Below are positions 51,252 through 59,876 of a stretch of 64,000 bases of DNA, one piece after another (positions within the stretch are counted from its first letter, which is position 1; each line of letters opens with the position of its first letter). The position numbers and the translations under genes are program-made. Source of the stretch: Magnetofaba australis IT-1 (GTDB taxonomy: Bacteria > Pseudomonadota > Magnetococcia > Magnetococcales > Magnetococcaceae); NCBI RefSeq assembly GCF_002109495.1, contig NZ_LVJN01000015.1, positions 1-64,000 on the forward strand. The letters are read 5' to 3'. The notes beneath the pieces are model-generated. The model did not search any database. It was given only the letters and a program-made list of their open reading frames with translations, and had not been told where the DNA came from.

Positions 51252-52649
51252 ATGGAGCCCGCGGTCGCCACTCTGGAGCGGATTCTCACGGCCTTGAAGG
51301 CCGACCCTGCCGATATTCAACAAGCCGTCAGTCTTCTCAAAGAGTTATTGGTCAAAGGGCCGTGCGACGCCGAAATGGCGCAGATCAAATCCCTGCTCGA
51401 AAGCTGTCTGTCACAACTGGTCAAACCGGCGCTGGAGAAGGATCGCGAAAAGCAGTCGCAACTGGAGCGGCTGATCAAGCAGATTCAATCCACCCGCGAG
51501 TTGGATCTCAATGGCGTGGCGCAGCGGCTGGGGGAGATTGCGCCGTGGATCACCGATCCGCCGGACTGGCGCGCGCGCGAACGCAGTTCCGATGCGCCGG
51601 GGGATTTTCCCGCCAAGCTGCTGGAGGCGCTGCGCCATATGGGGCAGGGCGATGCGTGGCTGGCGGGGGAGGTGGAGAAGTTGGCGTCTGGGGCTCAACC
51701 GACTGCGCAGACGGCCACCTGGACGGCGCTGGCGGAGCTGCTGGCGCGCATTGTCAAGCGTGATGAGCTGGGACAGGCGGCGTGGCGCGCGGAGCGCGCC
51801 GAGTTCAAACAGAGTCTGCTGGAGCTGGCGCAAGGCATGGGCGAGAGCTTGCGCGCGTTGGGGCGCTCCGAAGGCGAAGTGGACGGCGTGCTGGAGCGGC
51901 TGCGCAGTGAGGAGTCCGGCGACGACCTGCAGGCGCTCAAGAAGGCGCTGCTCAAGGAGGCGCAAGCGTTTCAGACCCACTCCCGCTCATTGGGCGAGCG
52001 GTTGGAGCGGGACCGCGAACGGCTGGAGCAGGCGCGCAATCGCCTGCGCGAGATGGATGCGGCGTTGATGAGCGCGCGGGACGAACAACTCCAGGAGCCG
52101 GGCACTGGCTTGCCCAACCGCTACGCCTATTTGGGCCATCTGGAGCGGCAGATCAGCCGCGCGCGTCACTTGAAGGAGCCTTTTGCCCTGCTGCTGCTGC
52201 ATCTGGACCATTTGGCGGGCGTGCTGGGCGGCATGAGCGAGCAGCGCGGGGACCGGCTGGTGGCGGGATTGGCCAAGCATTTTCGCGGCGTGGTGGGCGA
52301 ACACGGATTCCTGGCGCGTTTGAGCGAAGAGCGCTTTGCCCTCTTGATGCCCGGCGCCGCCGCCGCCGTAGCGCAAGAGCGCGGGCAGGCGTTGTTGACT
52401 CTGTTCGAGCGCATTCGCACGCAGTTGGGCGGCAAGGATCTGCGTATTCGCGCTTCAGTGGGCGGCAGCATATTTCTACCCGACTGGAATGGCGAGGGGA
52501 TCACGCGTCGCGCTGAAATTGCCCTGGGACTGGCGCGACGGCGACCGCAGGCGCCCCATCTGCATCTATACGATCCAAAGCGTGATCCGCAGCCTGGCGC
52601 CGAGGCGGGGGAGGGCAGTGGGGCATTTGACCCGCCTGGCGCGGATTAA
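51252..52649 (+). CDS. GGDEF-like protein with degenerate active site
   Basis: A 465-residue protein: helical, Leu/Glu/Arg-rich sensor or coiled-coil region (residues about 1-280, ending 'NRLREMDAALMSARD'), then a diguanylate-cyclase fold that starts with 'GTGLPNRYAYLGHLE' (family DxLTGLxNR region). The catalytic GGDEF motif is replaced by 'LARLSEERFALLMPG', so cyclic di-GMP synthesis is unlikely. Such proteins usually bind nucleotides or act as scaffolds. The gene begins five bases after the deacetylase stop and probably belongs to the same operon. No EAL or transmembrane segment is visible. Confidence 0.85.
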   Translation: MEPAVATLERILTALKADPADIQQAVSLLKELLVKGPCDAEMAQIKSLLESCLSQLVKPALEKDREKQSQLERLIKQIQSTRELDLNGVAQRLGEIAPWITDPPDWRARERSSDAPGDFPAKLLEALRHMGQGDAWLAGEVEKLASGAQPTAQTATWTALAELLARIVKRDELGQAAWRAERAEFKQSLLELAQGMGESLRALGRSEGEVDGVLERLRSEESGDDLQALKKALLKEAQAFQTHSRSLGERLERDRERLEQARNRLREMDAALMSARDEQLQEPGTGLPNRYAYLGHLERQISRARHLKEPFALLLLHLDHLAGVLGGMSEQRGDRLVAGLAKHFRGVVGEHGFLARLSEERFALLMPGAAAAVAQERGQALLTLFERIRTQLGGKDLRIRASVGGSIFLPDWNGEGITRRAEIALGLARRRPQAPHLHLYDPKRDPQPGAEAGEGSGAFDPPGAD

Positions 52650-52725
52650 TCTTGCTTATTGCCACAGTTTGCGGAAAGATTGATGGGACTTCGTTCACAC
52701 ATTTTTGATTAGGGGAGCGTGCGGT

Positions 52726-52827
52726 ATGGATGACATGACCTACAGCCTGCTGGTCTACTTTGGCCCGATCCTTCTGGTGACCCTGGGTCTGTTCGGCTGG
52801 ATCATGACCAAGTTTTTCAGCGATTGA
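52726..52827 (+). CDS. 33-residue single-helix membrane protein
   Basis: MDDMTYSLLVYFG... has one membrane helix ('PILLVTLGLFGWIMT') and a short charged tail 'KFFSD'. AGGGGAG lies eight to nine bases before the ATG and a strong terminator follows, so it is a plausible small gene with its own transcript or at the end of the operon. The size recalls small subunits of respiratory enzymes such as CydX or CcoQ. No such operon is nearby and I cannot assign it. Confidence 0.6.
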   Translation: MDDMTYSLLVYFGPILLVTLGLFGWIMTKFFSD

Positions 52828-52892
52828 CGGCGTCTTCCGTCGCCAGCGGGTGCGCATGATGACGCATCCGCTGGCGGACGCGCCAGCACACG

Positions 52893-52925
52893 CCGCGCCT
52901 CACCTGAGTGAGCGCGGTTTTTTTT
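52893..52925 (+). terminator. Rho-independent terminator
   Basis: CCGCGCCTCAC / GTGAGCGCGG hairpin with a CTGA loop and one bulge, followed by eight T. It ends the block from gpmI to the 33-residue protein. Confidence 0.85.
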
Positions 52926-52973
52926 GTCTGCTGTTTTGAAGTGGCCGACATCCGCCGTAGCGCCGATTCCTGC

Positions 52974-53264
52974 TATAGTCGCTTGAATCCAGAGTGACAC
53001 AAATCCAAAGCTCTCAATGTTTGCGTGACGTTGGTTCAGCTTGCGCTGACTAGGGGACAAATTTCCAACGGAAATTTGTCGGGATTCTTAAGGGTTATAA
53101 ACCCTTAAGTGGGGTGTGGGGCAAAGCCCCACGGTGTGGCTGTTGACCTTGGGAGCTCGAGGGCTACGCCCTCGATATCTTTCAGCGCCATGTGTTCACT
53201 TTTGAATGCTAGCGACTATATCTTCCAGCGCCCATATGTTCAGTTTTGAATGCTAGCGACTATA
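52974..53264. mobile_element. MITE-like repeat, copy A
   Basis: The element runs from TATAGTCGCT (52974) to AGCGACTATA (53220), and the right end is repeated in tandem to 53264. The terminal repeats remain similar for about 28 bases ('agtgacac' and 'agtgaacac' inward). Inside are stacked hairpins: ACAAATTTCC/GGAAATTTGT, CTTAAGGG/CCCTTAAG, GTGGGGC/GCCCCAC and CGAGGGC/GCCCTCG. It is closely related to copy B at 54282. No gene between 52926 and 53307. Confidence 0.65.
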
Positions 53265-53307
53265 TATGCCTTGAACCCTCAGCGTCAGCAGAGGGGTCTC
53301 ACCCGCC

Positions 53308-54123
53308 TCATTTGGGCTTGGGCGCCTTCTTTTCGTACTCATAATAACCACCGCCGTAGTGGCCTGTGCCATAGGGGTAGTAGCCGTTGGGCAGCATGCC
53401 ATGGCTGAGTGGATGCTGCACGAACGGCGGCTGACGGCTGGCCAGCGCTTCGATCATCATCAACTCGGCGTCGGTGTGGTTGAGCATGGGCGCCTTCTCC
53501 AGCGCCATGGGCGCGTCGGGTCCATAGATGAACAGGGGCGCGTCATGGTGGATGGAGTTCACCGTCAGGCTCTGGCGTCCGGCGCTGTCGGCCACGTCGA
53601 TGGTCCCATAGCAGGGACAGAAGTAGGTGGCGCCATTGGGCATCGTCTGCATATACAGCGCGGTGCCGCGCACGCCCAGGGTGGCGGTGGTGGAGGTGAG
53701 GGTGCGTTTGGGGCCTTTGGAAAAAGCGCTCAGAATGCCGCCCTTTTTCAGCTTGAAGCCCGATAGCCAGCGGTTGGTCGTTGAGGCGCCGCCAGCGCTC
53801 TTTTCACCCACAGAGACGGTGACCTCGCTGTTGGGGCGCATCAAAAACACGTCGCCGCCCACCACAAAGGTGGCGCGCGAACGCGGGCCGGTGGCGACTA
53901 CGTCGCCTTGTTTGATGCTTGCGCCTTTCTGCGCCGGCTGGCCATTGACGCGCACATCGCCATGGGCGTCGATGATGCCCTGCATGCCGGGGTGAATGTG
54001 GTGATCGGCCAGAGCGATGCGGGTGGCGGCCCAAAAACTGATGCCGCCCGCAGCGACGCCAGCGGTCAGGCGTTTCATCCATTCACGACGGGCGGGGTTG
54101 TCACAAGGGATGGCGCGGGGCAT
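53308..54123 (-). CDS. FecR-domain periplasmic protein
   Basis: A 271-residue exported protein. The N-terminus 'ARREWMKRLTAGVAA' with a following hydrophobic stretch looks like a twin-arginine or Sec signal. The FecR domain (residues about 55-170) reads 'VNGQPAQKGASIKQG', 'GPRSRATFVVGGDVF' and 'TSTTATLGVRGTALY'. The tail is Gly/Tyr-rich ('GTGHYGGGYYEYEKK'). FecR-like domains of this kind are often in surface or signalling proteins. No sigma factor or TonB receptor lies nearby, so iron regulation is not implied. It is flanked on both sides by copies of the same MITE-like repeat. Bases 54124-54281 hold the likely promoter. Confidence 0.8.
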   Translation of the reverse strand: MPRAIPCDNPARREWMKRLTAGVAAGGISFWAATRIALADHHIHPGMQGIIDAHGDVRVNGQPAQKGASIKQGDVVATGPRSRATFVVGGDVFLMRPNSEVTVSVGEKSAGGASTTNRWLSGFKLKKGGILSAFSKGPKRTLTSTTATLGVRGTALYMQTMPNGATYFCPCYGTIDVADSAGRQSLTVNSIHHDAPLFIYGPDAPMALEKAPMLNHTDAELMMIEALASRQPPFVQHPLSHGMLPNGYYPYGTGHYGGGYYEYEKKAPKPK

Positions 54124-54281
54124 GGAGTCTCTCCTGGCGATAGCGTAAATTACTGGGCAAAATGGAAGAATTTTCTATACTCTTGTCACGCTCAAACGCA
54201 ATTGATGGCGGTTTCCGTCGATGGTGCAAAAATTTCGCGCGTGTGTAACTGTTGACGCAAAACTGACGCATCGGTTCCCAT

Positions 54282-54599
54282 TATAGCCGCTTGAATCCAG
54301 AATGACACAAATCCAAAGCGCTTAATGTTTGCGTGACACTGGTTGGTCTTGCACTGACTATGGGACAAATTTCCAACGGAAATTTGGCGGGATTCTTAAG
54401 GGTCTGTGACCCTTAAGCGGGTGTGGGCAGCGCCCACGATTTGGCAGGATTGCCGAATCGGACTCGCGCAGCGAGCCCGCAGGGTGAGGGCCATGGATGG
54501 CCCGAATCACGGTTTAGATTTTGATCTTGGGAGCTCGAGGGCGCAGCCCTCGATATCTTTCAGCGCCCATATGTGCACTTTTGAATGCTAGCGACTATA
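54282..54599. mobile_element. MITE-like repeat, copy B
   Basis: Same ends as copy A (TATAGCCGCT at 54282, GCGACTATA ending 54599) and the same order of hairpins, with about 70 extra bases in the middle (54440-54530). Direct orientation relative to copy A. It ends 80 bases before the rhodanese gene. Confidence 0.65.
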
Positions 54600-54679
54600 G
54601 GATGACCATTGCCTCAGCGCATGGCAATATTTTCGCGCAAATCGGTCGCGCTGGGCGGCTGAGATTTCAGGAGAGAGAG

Positions 54680-55123
54680 ATGCCGGGTAAGTGTTGGAAT
54701 CGGACGATATGTGGGGCGTTGTGTGGTGTGGCGCTGTTGTTGGGCGGCGCATCGGCGGCGCAGGCGGCCTCCGCCAAAGAGGCGGCGCGGGAGTTGATCA
54801 GCGACTACCTGATGGAGGCGACTCACACTGCGGGCATGGTGACGGTGGAGCAGGCGCGCGGCGACCTGCGCGGGGCGCTGTTTGTCGACATGCGCGAAGC
54901 GCCGCAGTATCAGGCGTCGCATATCGAGGGAGCCATCCATAAGGAGTGGCGCGAGGCGCTGGAGGATATGGATGAGATCCCCGACGACCGCATGGTGATC
55001 CTCTACTGCGGCACCGGCGCGCTATCGGCCCAGGCGGGCTTCGCCATGCGCATGCTGGGCAAGCGCAACGTGCTGATTCTGCGCGGCGGCTACGAGGATT
55101 GGGTCAAAGCCGGGGCCAAGTGA
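54680..55123 (+). CDS. Periplasmic rhodanese-like protein
   Basis: A 147-residue protein with a signal peptide ('LCGVALLLGGASAAQ', cleavage after AQA likely) and one rhodanese domain (residues about 45-145). The active-site cysteine is in 'VILYCGTGALSAQAG'. Other family stretches are 'LFVDMREAPQYQASH', 'IEGAIHKEWRE' and 'LILRGGYEDWVKAG'. Rhodaneses carry persulfide sulfur. The export signal places this one in the periplasm. The ATG at 54680 has AGGAGAGAG upstream. An earlier frame from 54521 runs through the MITE and is not credible. It faces the eptA-like gene tail to tail. Confidence 0.88.
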   Translation: MPGKCWNRTICGALCGVALLLGGASAAQAASAKEAARELISDYLMEATHTAGMVTVEQARGDLRGALFVDMREAPQYQASHIEGAIHKEWREALEDMDEIPDDRMVILYCGTGALSAQAGFAMRMLGKRNVLILRGGYEDWVKAGAK

Positions 55124-55133
55124 GCGCGTCTGC

Positions 55134-56765
55134 TCAATGATGGTCCGGTTGCAGCTGGATCCAAGACGGCGCGCTGTGTTTGGGGGCGTCGCTGCTGATC
55201 TCGAACAGCGACAGCAGCATGCCCGCCACGGCGTCGTGAGAGCTGTCCACATCACGCAGTTTTTGCGTGGCCTCAAAGTCGATGTCGGAGCTTTCGCCCG
55301 CCCACAGCAGCGCCGCCACGTGGGTCTGCTCCTTGGGCGCGAACAGATAGGGCATGCCGTGCAGGTAGAGCCCCTTCTCACCCAATGACTCGCCGTGGTC
55401 GCTGATGTAGAGCAGCGCGGTCTCGAACTCCCCATCGTTATGTTTGAGCAGATCGATGGCGCGGGCGAGGAAATTGTCCGTGGCGACGATGGCGTTGTCG
55501 TAGGCGTTGACGATCTGCGGATCGGTGCACTCGGAGAGCTCGGCGGTGGGGCAGGCGGGTTTGAAGTGTTCAAACTCCGCCGTGTAGCGCTTGTAATACG
55601 CCGGGCCATGATTGCCCATCTGATGCAGCACGATGAGAAAATCGCCGCTGTGACTGTCGATATACTCCTGCAAACCGCTGAGTAGGCCGGTGTCACGGCA
55701 CTCCACTTCGTCACAATGCGGATTGCGTTCGCCGGTGCGGAAGTCCTCAAACGGCACCCGCAGCGCCACCCCTTTGGAGTCGGAGTTGTTATCCCGCCAC
55801 AGCACGTTCACCCCCGCCTTGGCCAGCACGTCCAGCACGTTCTCAGTGCGTTTGGCGCGCGTGTCGTCAAAATTGTCCCGCCCATCAAATGCGAACATGC
55901 AGGGCACCGAAACCGCCGTGGAGGTGCCGCAGGAGTGGATGTTGGCGTAGCTCACCAGCCGCTCCTCTTGGGAGAGTTGCGGCAGGGTGTTGCGTCCATA
56001 GCCGTTGAGATTGATATGGTCGGCGCGCACGGTCTCGCCCACCACCACGATAATCAGATCGCGACCGGGATCCTCCGTCGGGCGTGCGGCGTGGGTGGCG
56101 CTGATGCGCAGCGGGCCGGGGTCGCGGCTCTTCCAGGAGCGCCCGGCGTATTTGCCCGCCGAGTAGAACGCATAGGCAGGGTTGGCGTAATAGCGTAACG
56201 GTTTATGCTCGCGCAGGAAGCTTGCCACCTGGCCGCTGTGGGGCAGCGCCAGACCCAGCGCAACCACCACTCCCAGCAGCGCTGCAAGAGCCAATTGACG
56301 CTTACGTCCCAGCCAGGTGGGGGCGGGCCGCCAGCGTGCGCGCCACACCAGCCAAGTCGGCAATACACCCAGCAGCGCGATGCGCAGAATGTATTGCGGG
56401 GTGATCAGATCCCCCGCCTCCTGGGGGTTGGTGGCGAGGATGTTCTCGATCATGGAGATGTCGATCACCACGCCGAACTTGTCCGCATAGTGGCCGATGG
56501 CCGAGGCCAGCAGAATGAACAGCGTGGCGGTGGGGCGCACCCCCAGCAGCAGGCTGAAGAGCGCCAGCACCAGGGTCAGAAAGGCCCACAGGATCCCCAC
56601 CAGTGAGATCAGAAACGCCCGGTTGTCGGCCCAGGGGTAGACGTCGGTGACCTGATCGAAAAAGGTCACATTGCCGCTGATAGTGAGGAACGCCGCCGTC
56701 AGCGCAATGAGCGTCAGCGGCGTTAGGCCGCGTGATTCGGCGGCAGGGGAGGGGAGTCGCGCCAT
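55134..56765 (-). CDS. eptA: EptA-like phosphoethanolamine transferase
   Basis: A 543-residue inner-membrane enzyme of the alkaline phosphatase/sulfatase superfamily. Five membrane segments occupy residues about 15-175, and a periplasmic domain follows. The catalytic threonine is in 'SCGTSTAVSVPCMF', with metal ligands in 'VVVGETVRADHINLN', 'LLYISDHGESLGEKG' and 'YLHGMPYLFAP'. Cysteines near 'NPHCDEVECRD' and 'PACPTAELSECTD' match the disulfides of the family. It transfers phosphoethanolamine from phosphatidylethanolamine to lipid A or another surface glycan, which lowers negative charge and can reduce polymyxin binding. Whether the target is lipid A cannot be read from sequence. Confidence 0.92.
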   Translation of the reverse strand: MARLPSPAAESRGLTPLTLIALTAAFLTISGNVTFFDQVTDVYPWADNRAFLISLVGILWAFLTLVLALFSLLLGVRPTATLFILLASAIGHYADKFGVVIDISMIENILATNPQEAGDLITPQYILRIALLGVLPTWLVWRARWRPAPTWLGRKRQLALAALLGVVVALGLALPHSGQVASFLREHKPLRYYANPAYAFYSAGKYAGRSWKSRDPGPLRISATHAARPTEDPGRDLIIVVVGETVRADHINLNGYGRNTLPQLSQEERLVSYANIHSCGTSTAVSVPCMFAFDGRDNFDDTRAKRTENVLDVLAKAGVNVLWRDNNSDSKGVALRVPFEDFRTGERNPHCDEVECRDTGLLSGLQEYIDSHSGDFLIVLHQMGNHGPAYYKRYTAEFEHFKPACPTAELSECTDPQIVNAYDNAIVATDNFLARAIDLLKHNDGEFETALLYISDHGESLGEKGLYLHGMPYLFAPKEQTHVAALLWAGESSDIDFEATQKLRDVDSSHDAVAGMLLSLFEISSDAPKHSAPSWIQLQPDHH

Positions 56766-57034
56766 GGTGTTGTGTCCCGCTGTGCGTCGTGTGCGTGCGC
56801 AGGATTGCGCCGCGCGCGTTGAGGGCGAAGAGCGAGGCCAACCTACGCGGGCGCGCCGTCGGGGTCAACCCCGGCTCGGGCGCGGGCGGCGATGTGATAC
56901 GAGTTGATCTTTATTTCGCACGGGGGCACAGTGGGCGGATATATTGGCGACTTAAGCAGTTAATGGGACACAGACACTTGGCGACCGCGCCCAAATGCGC
57001 GTGAGACGGCAAGGTTTTGAGCAGGAGTTGAGCG

Positions 57035-57964
57035 ATGCGCATTCTATTGGCCGAACCGCGCGGTTTCTGCGCGGGGGTGGATCGGGCCATTCTGATTGTG
57101 GAAAAAGCGCTGGAGAAGTTCGGCGCGCCCATCTACGTGCGGCACGAAATTGTGCACAATCGTTGGGTGGTGGAGAATCTGCGCGACAAAGGGGCGGTGT
57201 TCGTACAGGAGCTGGATGAGATTCCCGACGGCGCGGTGGCGATCTACTCGGCCCATGGGGTCTCCAAGGCGGTGCAGCAGGAGGGCGCGCGGCGCGATCT
57301 GCGCATACTCGACGCCACCTGCCCGCTGGTGGACAAGGTGCATCGCGAAGCCGAGCGGCTGGATGGCGAGGGCTATCAGGTGGTGCTCATCGGCCACGCC
57401 GGGCACCCGGAGGTGGAGGGCACCATGGGGCAGTTGGCCCCGGGGCGCATGGCGCTGCTGTCGGACCAGAACGATATCGCCGCCCTGCCCGGCGCGGCGG
57501 ACAAGCCCATCGCGTACATTACCCAGACCACGCTGTCGGTGGATGAAACCCGTGACACCGTGACGCAATTGAAGACGCGTTTTCCGCAAATTCGCGAGCC
57601 CGCCAAAGAGGATATCTGCTACGCCACGCAGAATCGTCAAAACGCGGTCAAGGCGCTGGCGGAACAGTGCCGCCTGGTGCTGGTGCTGGGCGCGCCCAAC
57701 AGCAGCAACTCCAACCGTCTGCGCGAAGTGGCCGAGAAACTGGGGACGCGCGCGTACTTGATCGAGACCGCCGCCGACATCCAGGCGTCGTGGTTTGACG
57801 GCGTGGATTGCGTGGGCGTCACCGCCGGGGCGTCGGCGCCGGAGATTCTGGTGGAGGAGTTGGTGAATCGTCTGCAACACGAATTGGGCGCGCAAGCGCC
57901 GGAACTGTTGTCGGTGAGTCAGGAGCTGATCGCCTTCCCCTTGCCGCAGCCGTTGCGGGATTGA
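57035..57964 (+). CDS. ispH: 4-hydroxy-3-methylbut-2-enyl diphosphate reductase
   Basis: A 309-residue iron-sulfur enzyme for the last step of the methylerythritol phosphate pathway, giving IPP and DMAPP. The three cluster cysteines are in 'EPRGFCAGVDRAI', 'ILDATCPLVDKVHRE' and 'KEDICYATQNRQNAV'. The substrate-binding histidines lie in 'VRHEIVHNRWVVENL', 'IYSAHGVSKAV' and 'LIGHAGHPEVEGTMG', with 'SSNSNRLREV' and 'VTAGASAPEILVEEL' completing the family. GCAGGAGTTGAGCG precedes the ATG. It is followed after three bases by the FIST-domain gene. The 269 bases before it hold no gene. Confidence 0.98.
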   Translation: MRILLAEPRGFCAGVDRAILIVEKALEKFGAPIYVRHEIVHNRWVVENLRDKGAVFVQELDEIPDGAVAIYSAHGVSKAVQQEGARRDLRILDATCPLVDKVHREAERLDGEGYQVVLIGHAGHPEVEGTMGQLAPGRMALLSDQNDIAALPGAADKPIAYITQTTLSVDETRDTVTQLKTRFPQIREPAKEDICYATQNRQNAVKALAEQCRLVLVLGAPNSSNSNRLREVAEKLGTRAYLIETAADIQASWFDGVDCVGVTAGASAPEILVEELVNRLQHELGAQAPELLSVSQELIAFPLPQPLRD

Positions 57965-57967
57965 GCC

Positions 57968-59140
57968 ATGCTGGCGGCGGACCATTTCATTCGGGCGCTG
58001 GATCTGAGCGCAGCGGGCGTGGGCGAATCTCTGGACGCTTTTCTCACGGCGTGTGCTGTGGGCGCCGGGGGCGGCGTGCTGGCGCTGCTTCCTGAGGCGG
58101 AAACCGCAGCCATTCCCGCGCTGCAACAGGCGTGTTCGGCGCGCGGGTTGGCGTTGGCGGGCGGGGTGTTCCCGGCGTTGGTGGAAGATGCGGGATTTTC
58201 ACAGCAGGGCGCGTGGTTGCTGGGCTTTTGTGCGATGCCGCCGTTTGTGTTGCTGGATCCCGCAGACGCTCCGAATGGGAGTTTGGACCGGGGCATCGCA
58301 GAATTCGTCGCCGCTCATATAGACAATGGGTCGACCACGCCGTTGCTGTTTATGCTGTTTGACGCGCTGTTGCCCGACCTGTGCCCGGTGCTGCGCAATC
58401 TGAGTGAACGGTTGGAGCGGGACGACCTTGACGTTCTGTATGCCGGGTGCAATGTGGGCAGCGAGAGCTTTACCCCATTGCCCTGTCTGTTTGATGACCA
58501 GCGCACAATCCAAGGTGGCGCGTTGGTCCTGCTGGCCCCGCAGGCGGCGGGCGAGATCGCCGTGGAGCATGGTTGCATCGCCCCCATGCGCCTCTCCACC
58601 GTGACCCGCAGCGATAACAATCGCGTCATCGAATTGGATGAGGAGCCGGCGTTCGATGTCTATCAGCGCATTCTTAAGACTGACTACGCCATGGAGATGG
58701 ATCGCGACAGCTTCTACCAGCAAGCGGTCCACTATCCGTTGATGCTGATGCAGAAAGGCGTCTCGCCCAGTATCCGCATTCCGGTGGCGCTGGATGAAGA
58801 CGGCGCGTTGATCTGTGTGGGCGAAGTCCCCGAAGGCACGCTCACGGCGTTGATTCAGGCTCCGGGGACGCTGGAGGGGAGCCACTGCGTGGAGCGGCTG
58901 GGCGCGAGTCTGAAAGGGCGTGTGCAGGGCCGACTGCTGACCTTCTATTGTGCCGGGCGGCGTTTGCAGTTCGGCGTGGAGGCGGCGCAGGAGGAGCTGC
59001 GCATGCTGGCGCATCAGGTGGGGGCGCATCAGGTGGCGGGCGCGCTCTCATTGGGTGAGATCGCCACGGATATCAATGATGAACCCGCGTTTCACAGCGC
59101 CGTGATTCTGTGTGGCGCGGCGGGAGGAGAGACGGCATGA
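57968..59140 (+). CDS. FIST-domain sensory protein
   Basis: A 390-residue protein with a FIST N-terminal domain (residues about 30-200; 'GGVLALLPEAETAAI', 'GSTTPLLFMLFDALL', 'YAGCNVGSESFTPLP') and FIST C-terminal domain (residues about 220-385; 'LDEEPAFDVYQRILK', 'PVALDEDGALICVGE', 'MLAHQVGAHQVAGAL'). FIST domains are sensor modules thought to bind small ligands such as amino acids. No kinase or output domain is attached, so signalling must pass to another protein. It starts three bases after ispH and overlaps the next gene by four bases. Confidence 0.85.
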   Translation: MLAADHFIRALDLSAAGVGESLDAFLTACAVGAGGGVLALLPEAETAAIPALQQACSARGLALAGGVFPALVEDAGFSQQGAWLLGFCAMPPFVLLDPADAPNGSLDRGIAEFVAAHIDNGSTTPLLFMLFDALLPDLCPVLRNLSERLERDDLDVLYAGCNVGSESFTPLPCLFDDQRTIQGGALVLLAPQAAGEIAVEHGCIAPMRLSTVTRSDNNRVIELDEEPAFDVYQRILKTDYAMEMDRDSFYQQAVHYPLMLMQKGVSPSIRIPVALDEDGALICVGEVPEGTLTALIQAPGTLEGSHCVERLGASLKGRVQGRLLTFYCAGRRLQFGVEAAQEELRMLAHQVGAHQVAGALSLGEIATDINDEPAFHSAVILCGAAGGETA

Positions 59141-59751
59141 CGCCGGAGCAGCAAGAGCAACAACAACGGGTTCAGGAGCTGGGTAAGCGCATCAAGCGTT
59201 GGTTTCTCTTCAGCTTTCTAGGGTTGATGGCGCTGGGATTCGCTTCGCCTCTGATCTTTCAATGGTTTATGTTTAACTCCTCCGGCGGAGCGATGCAGGT
59301 CTCCATTGATAGTGACGGCGTGGTGATTGGCGGCGATGAACTGGATCACCCCACAGGCGCCAATGACCCGATGAAGCAGATTGTGCGGTTGATGCGTGAT
59401 GGGGTGAAGGATCCCGAAGCGTATAACGCCTTGGTGCGCAAAATGCCCCAGTGGAGTCTCTCCACAGAAGGGGAGTATGCGGTGGCCAGCCGATCGATCC
59501 CCGGTCTGTTCGCCGAGACCGTAGCGGTCAAATTTGACTCGGACGACAACCGTTTGGAAGTGAGCGCCCAGGTCTCGCCGGATGCCGAGACGTCGGAGGG
59601 GAGCGTCACGGTGTCGTTGTCGCTGGGCAAGACGACGCGCTCCAAGCGCATCAGCTACGGTTTGCAGTTGCCCGGCGCGGTGGATCCCGCCACGCTCACC
59701 CACAGCGTGGATGGCGAGGTGGTGACGGTGCGAGCGCGTATGATCGACTGA
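59137..59751 (+). CDS. Membrane-anchored protein of unknown function
   Basis: A 204-residue protein with a charged, Gln-rich N-terminus ('TPEQQEQQQRVQELG'), one membrane helix (residues about 25-45; 'FLFSFLGLMALGFAS') and a periplasmic beta-rich part ('MQVSIDSDGVVIGGD', 'VAVKFDSDDNRLEVS', 'GSVTVSLSLGKTTRS'). No family recognised. The start overlaps the FIST gene stop (ATGA), so the two are co-translated. The outer domain could sense or bind an envelope ligand for the FIST protein, but that is conjecture. Confidence 0.6.
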   Translation: MTPEQQEQQQRVQELGKRIKRWFLFSFLGLMALGFASPLIFQWFMFNSSGGAMQVSIDSDGVVIGGDELDHPTGANDPMKQIVRLMRDGVKDPEAYNALVRKMPQWSLSTEGEYAVASRSIPGLFAETVAVKFDSDDNRLEVSAQVSPDAETSEGSVTVSLSLGKTTRSKRISYGLQLPGAVDPATLTHSVDGEVVTVRARMID

Positions 59752-59876
59752 GCGGAGGGCGTCCCGCCCTTTACGCGGGCTCGCTGGCGTGCATATTGCT
59801 TGGCGTAACGGACGTCTGCGGCGCTGCATCTGCAATGCGCCGCCGACGCTGTCTGCAACGCGCCTTGGGAGCCGTT

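Noticed and set aside
54521-54679. Upstream extension of the rhodanese gene
   Set aside because: It would be encoded by the MITE-like repeat. The ATG at 54680 has a good ribosome site and begins a signal peptide.
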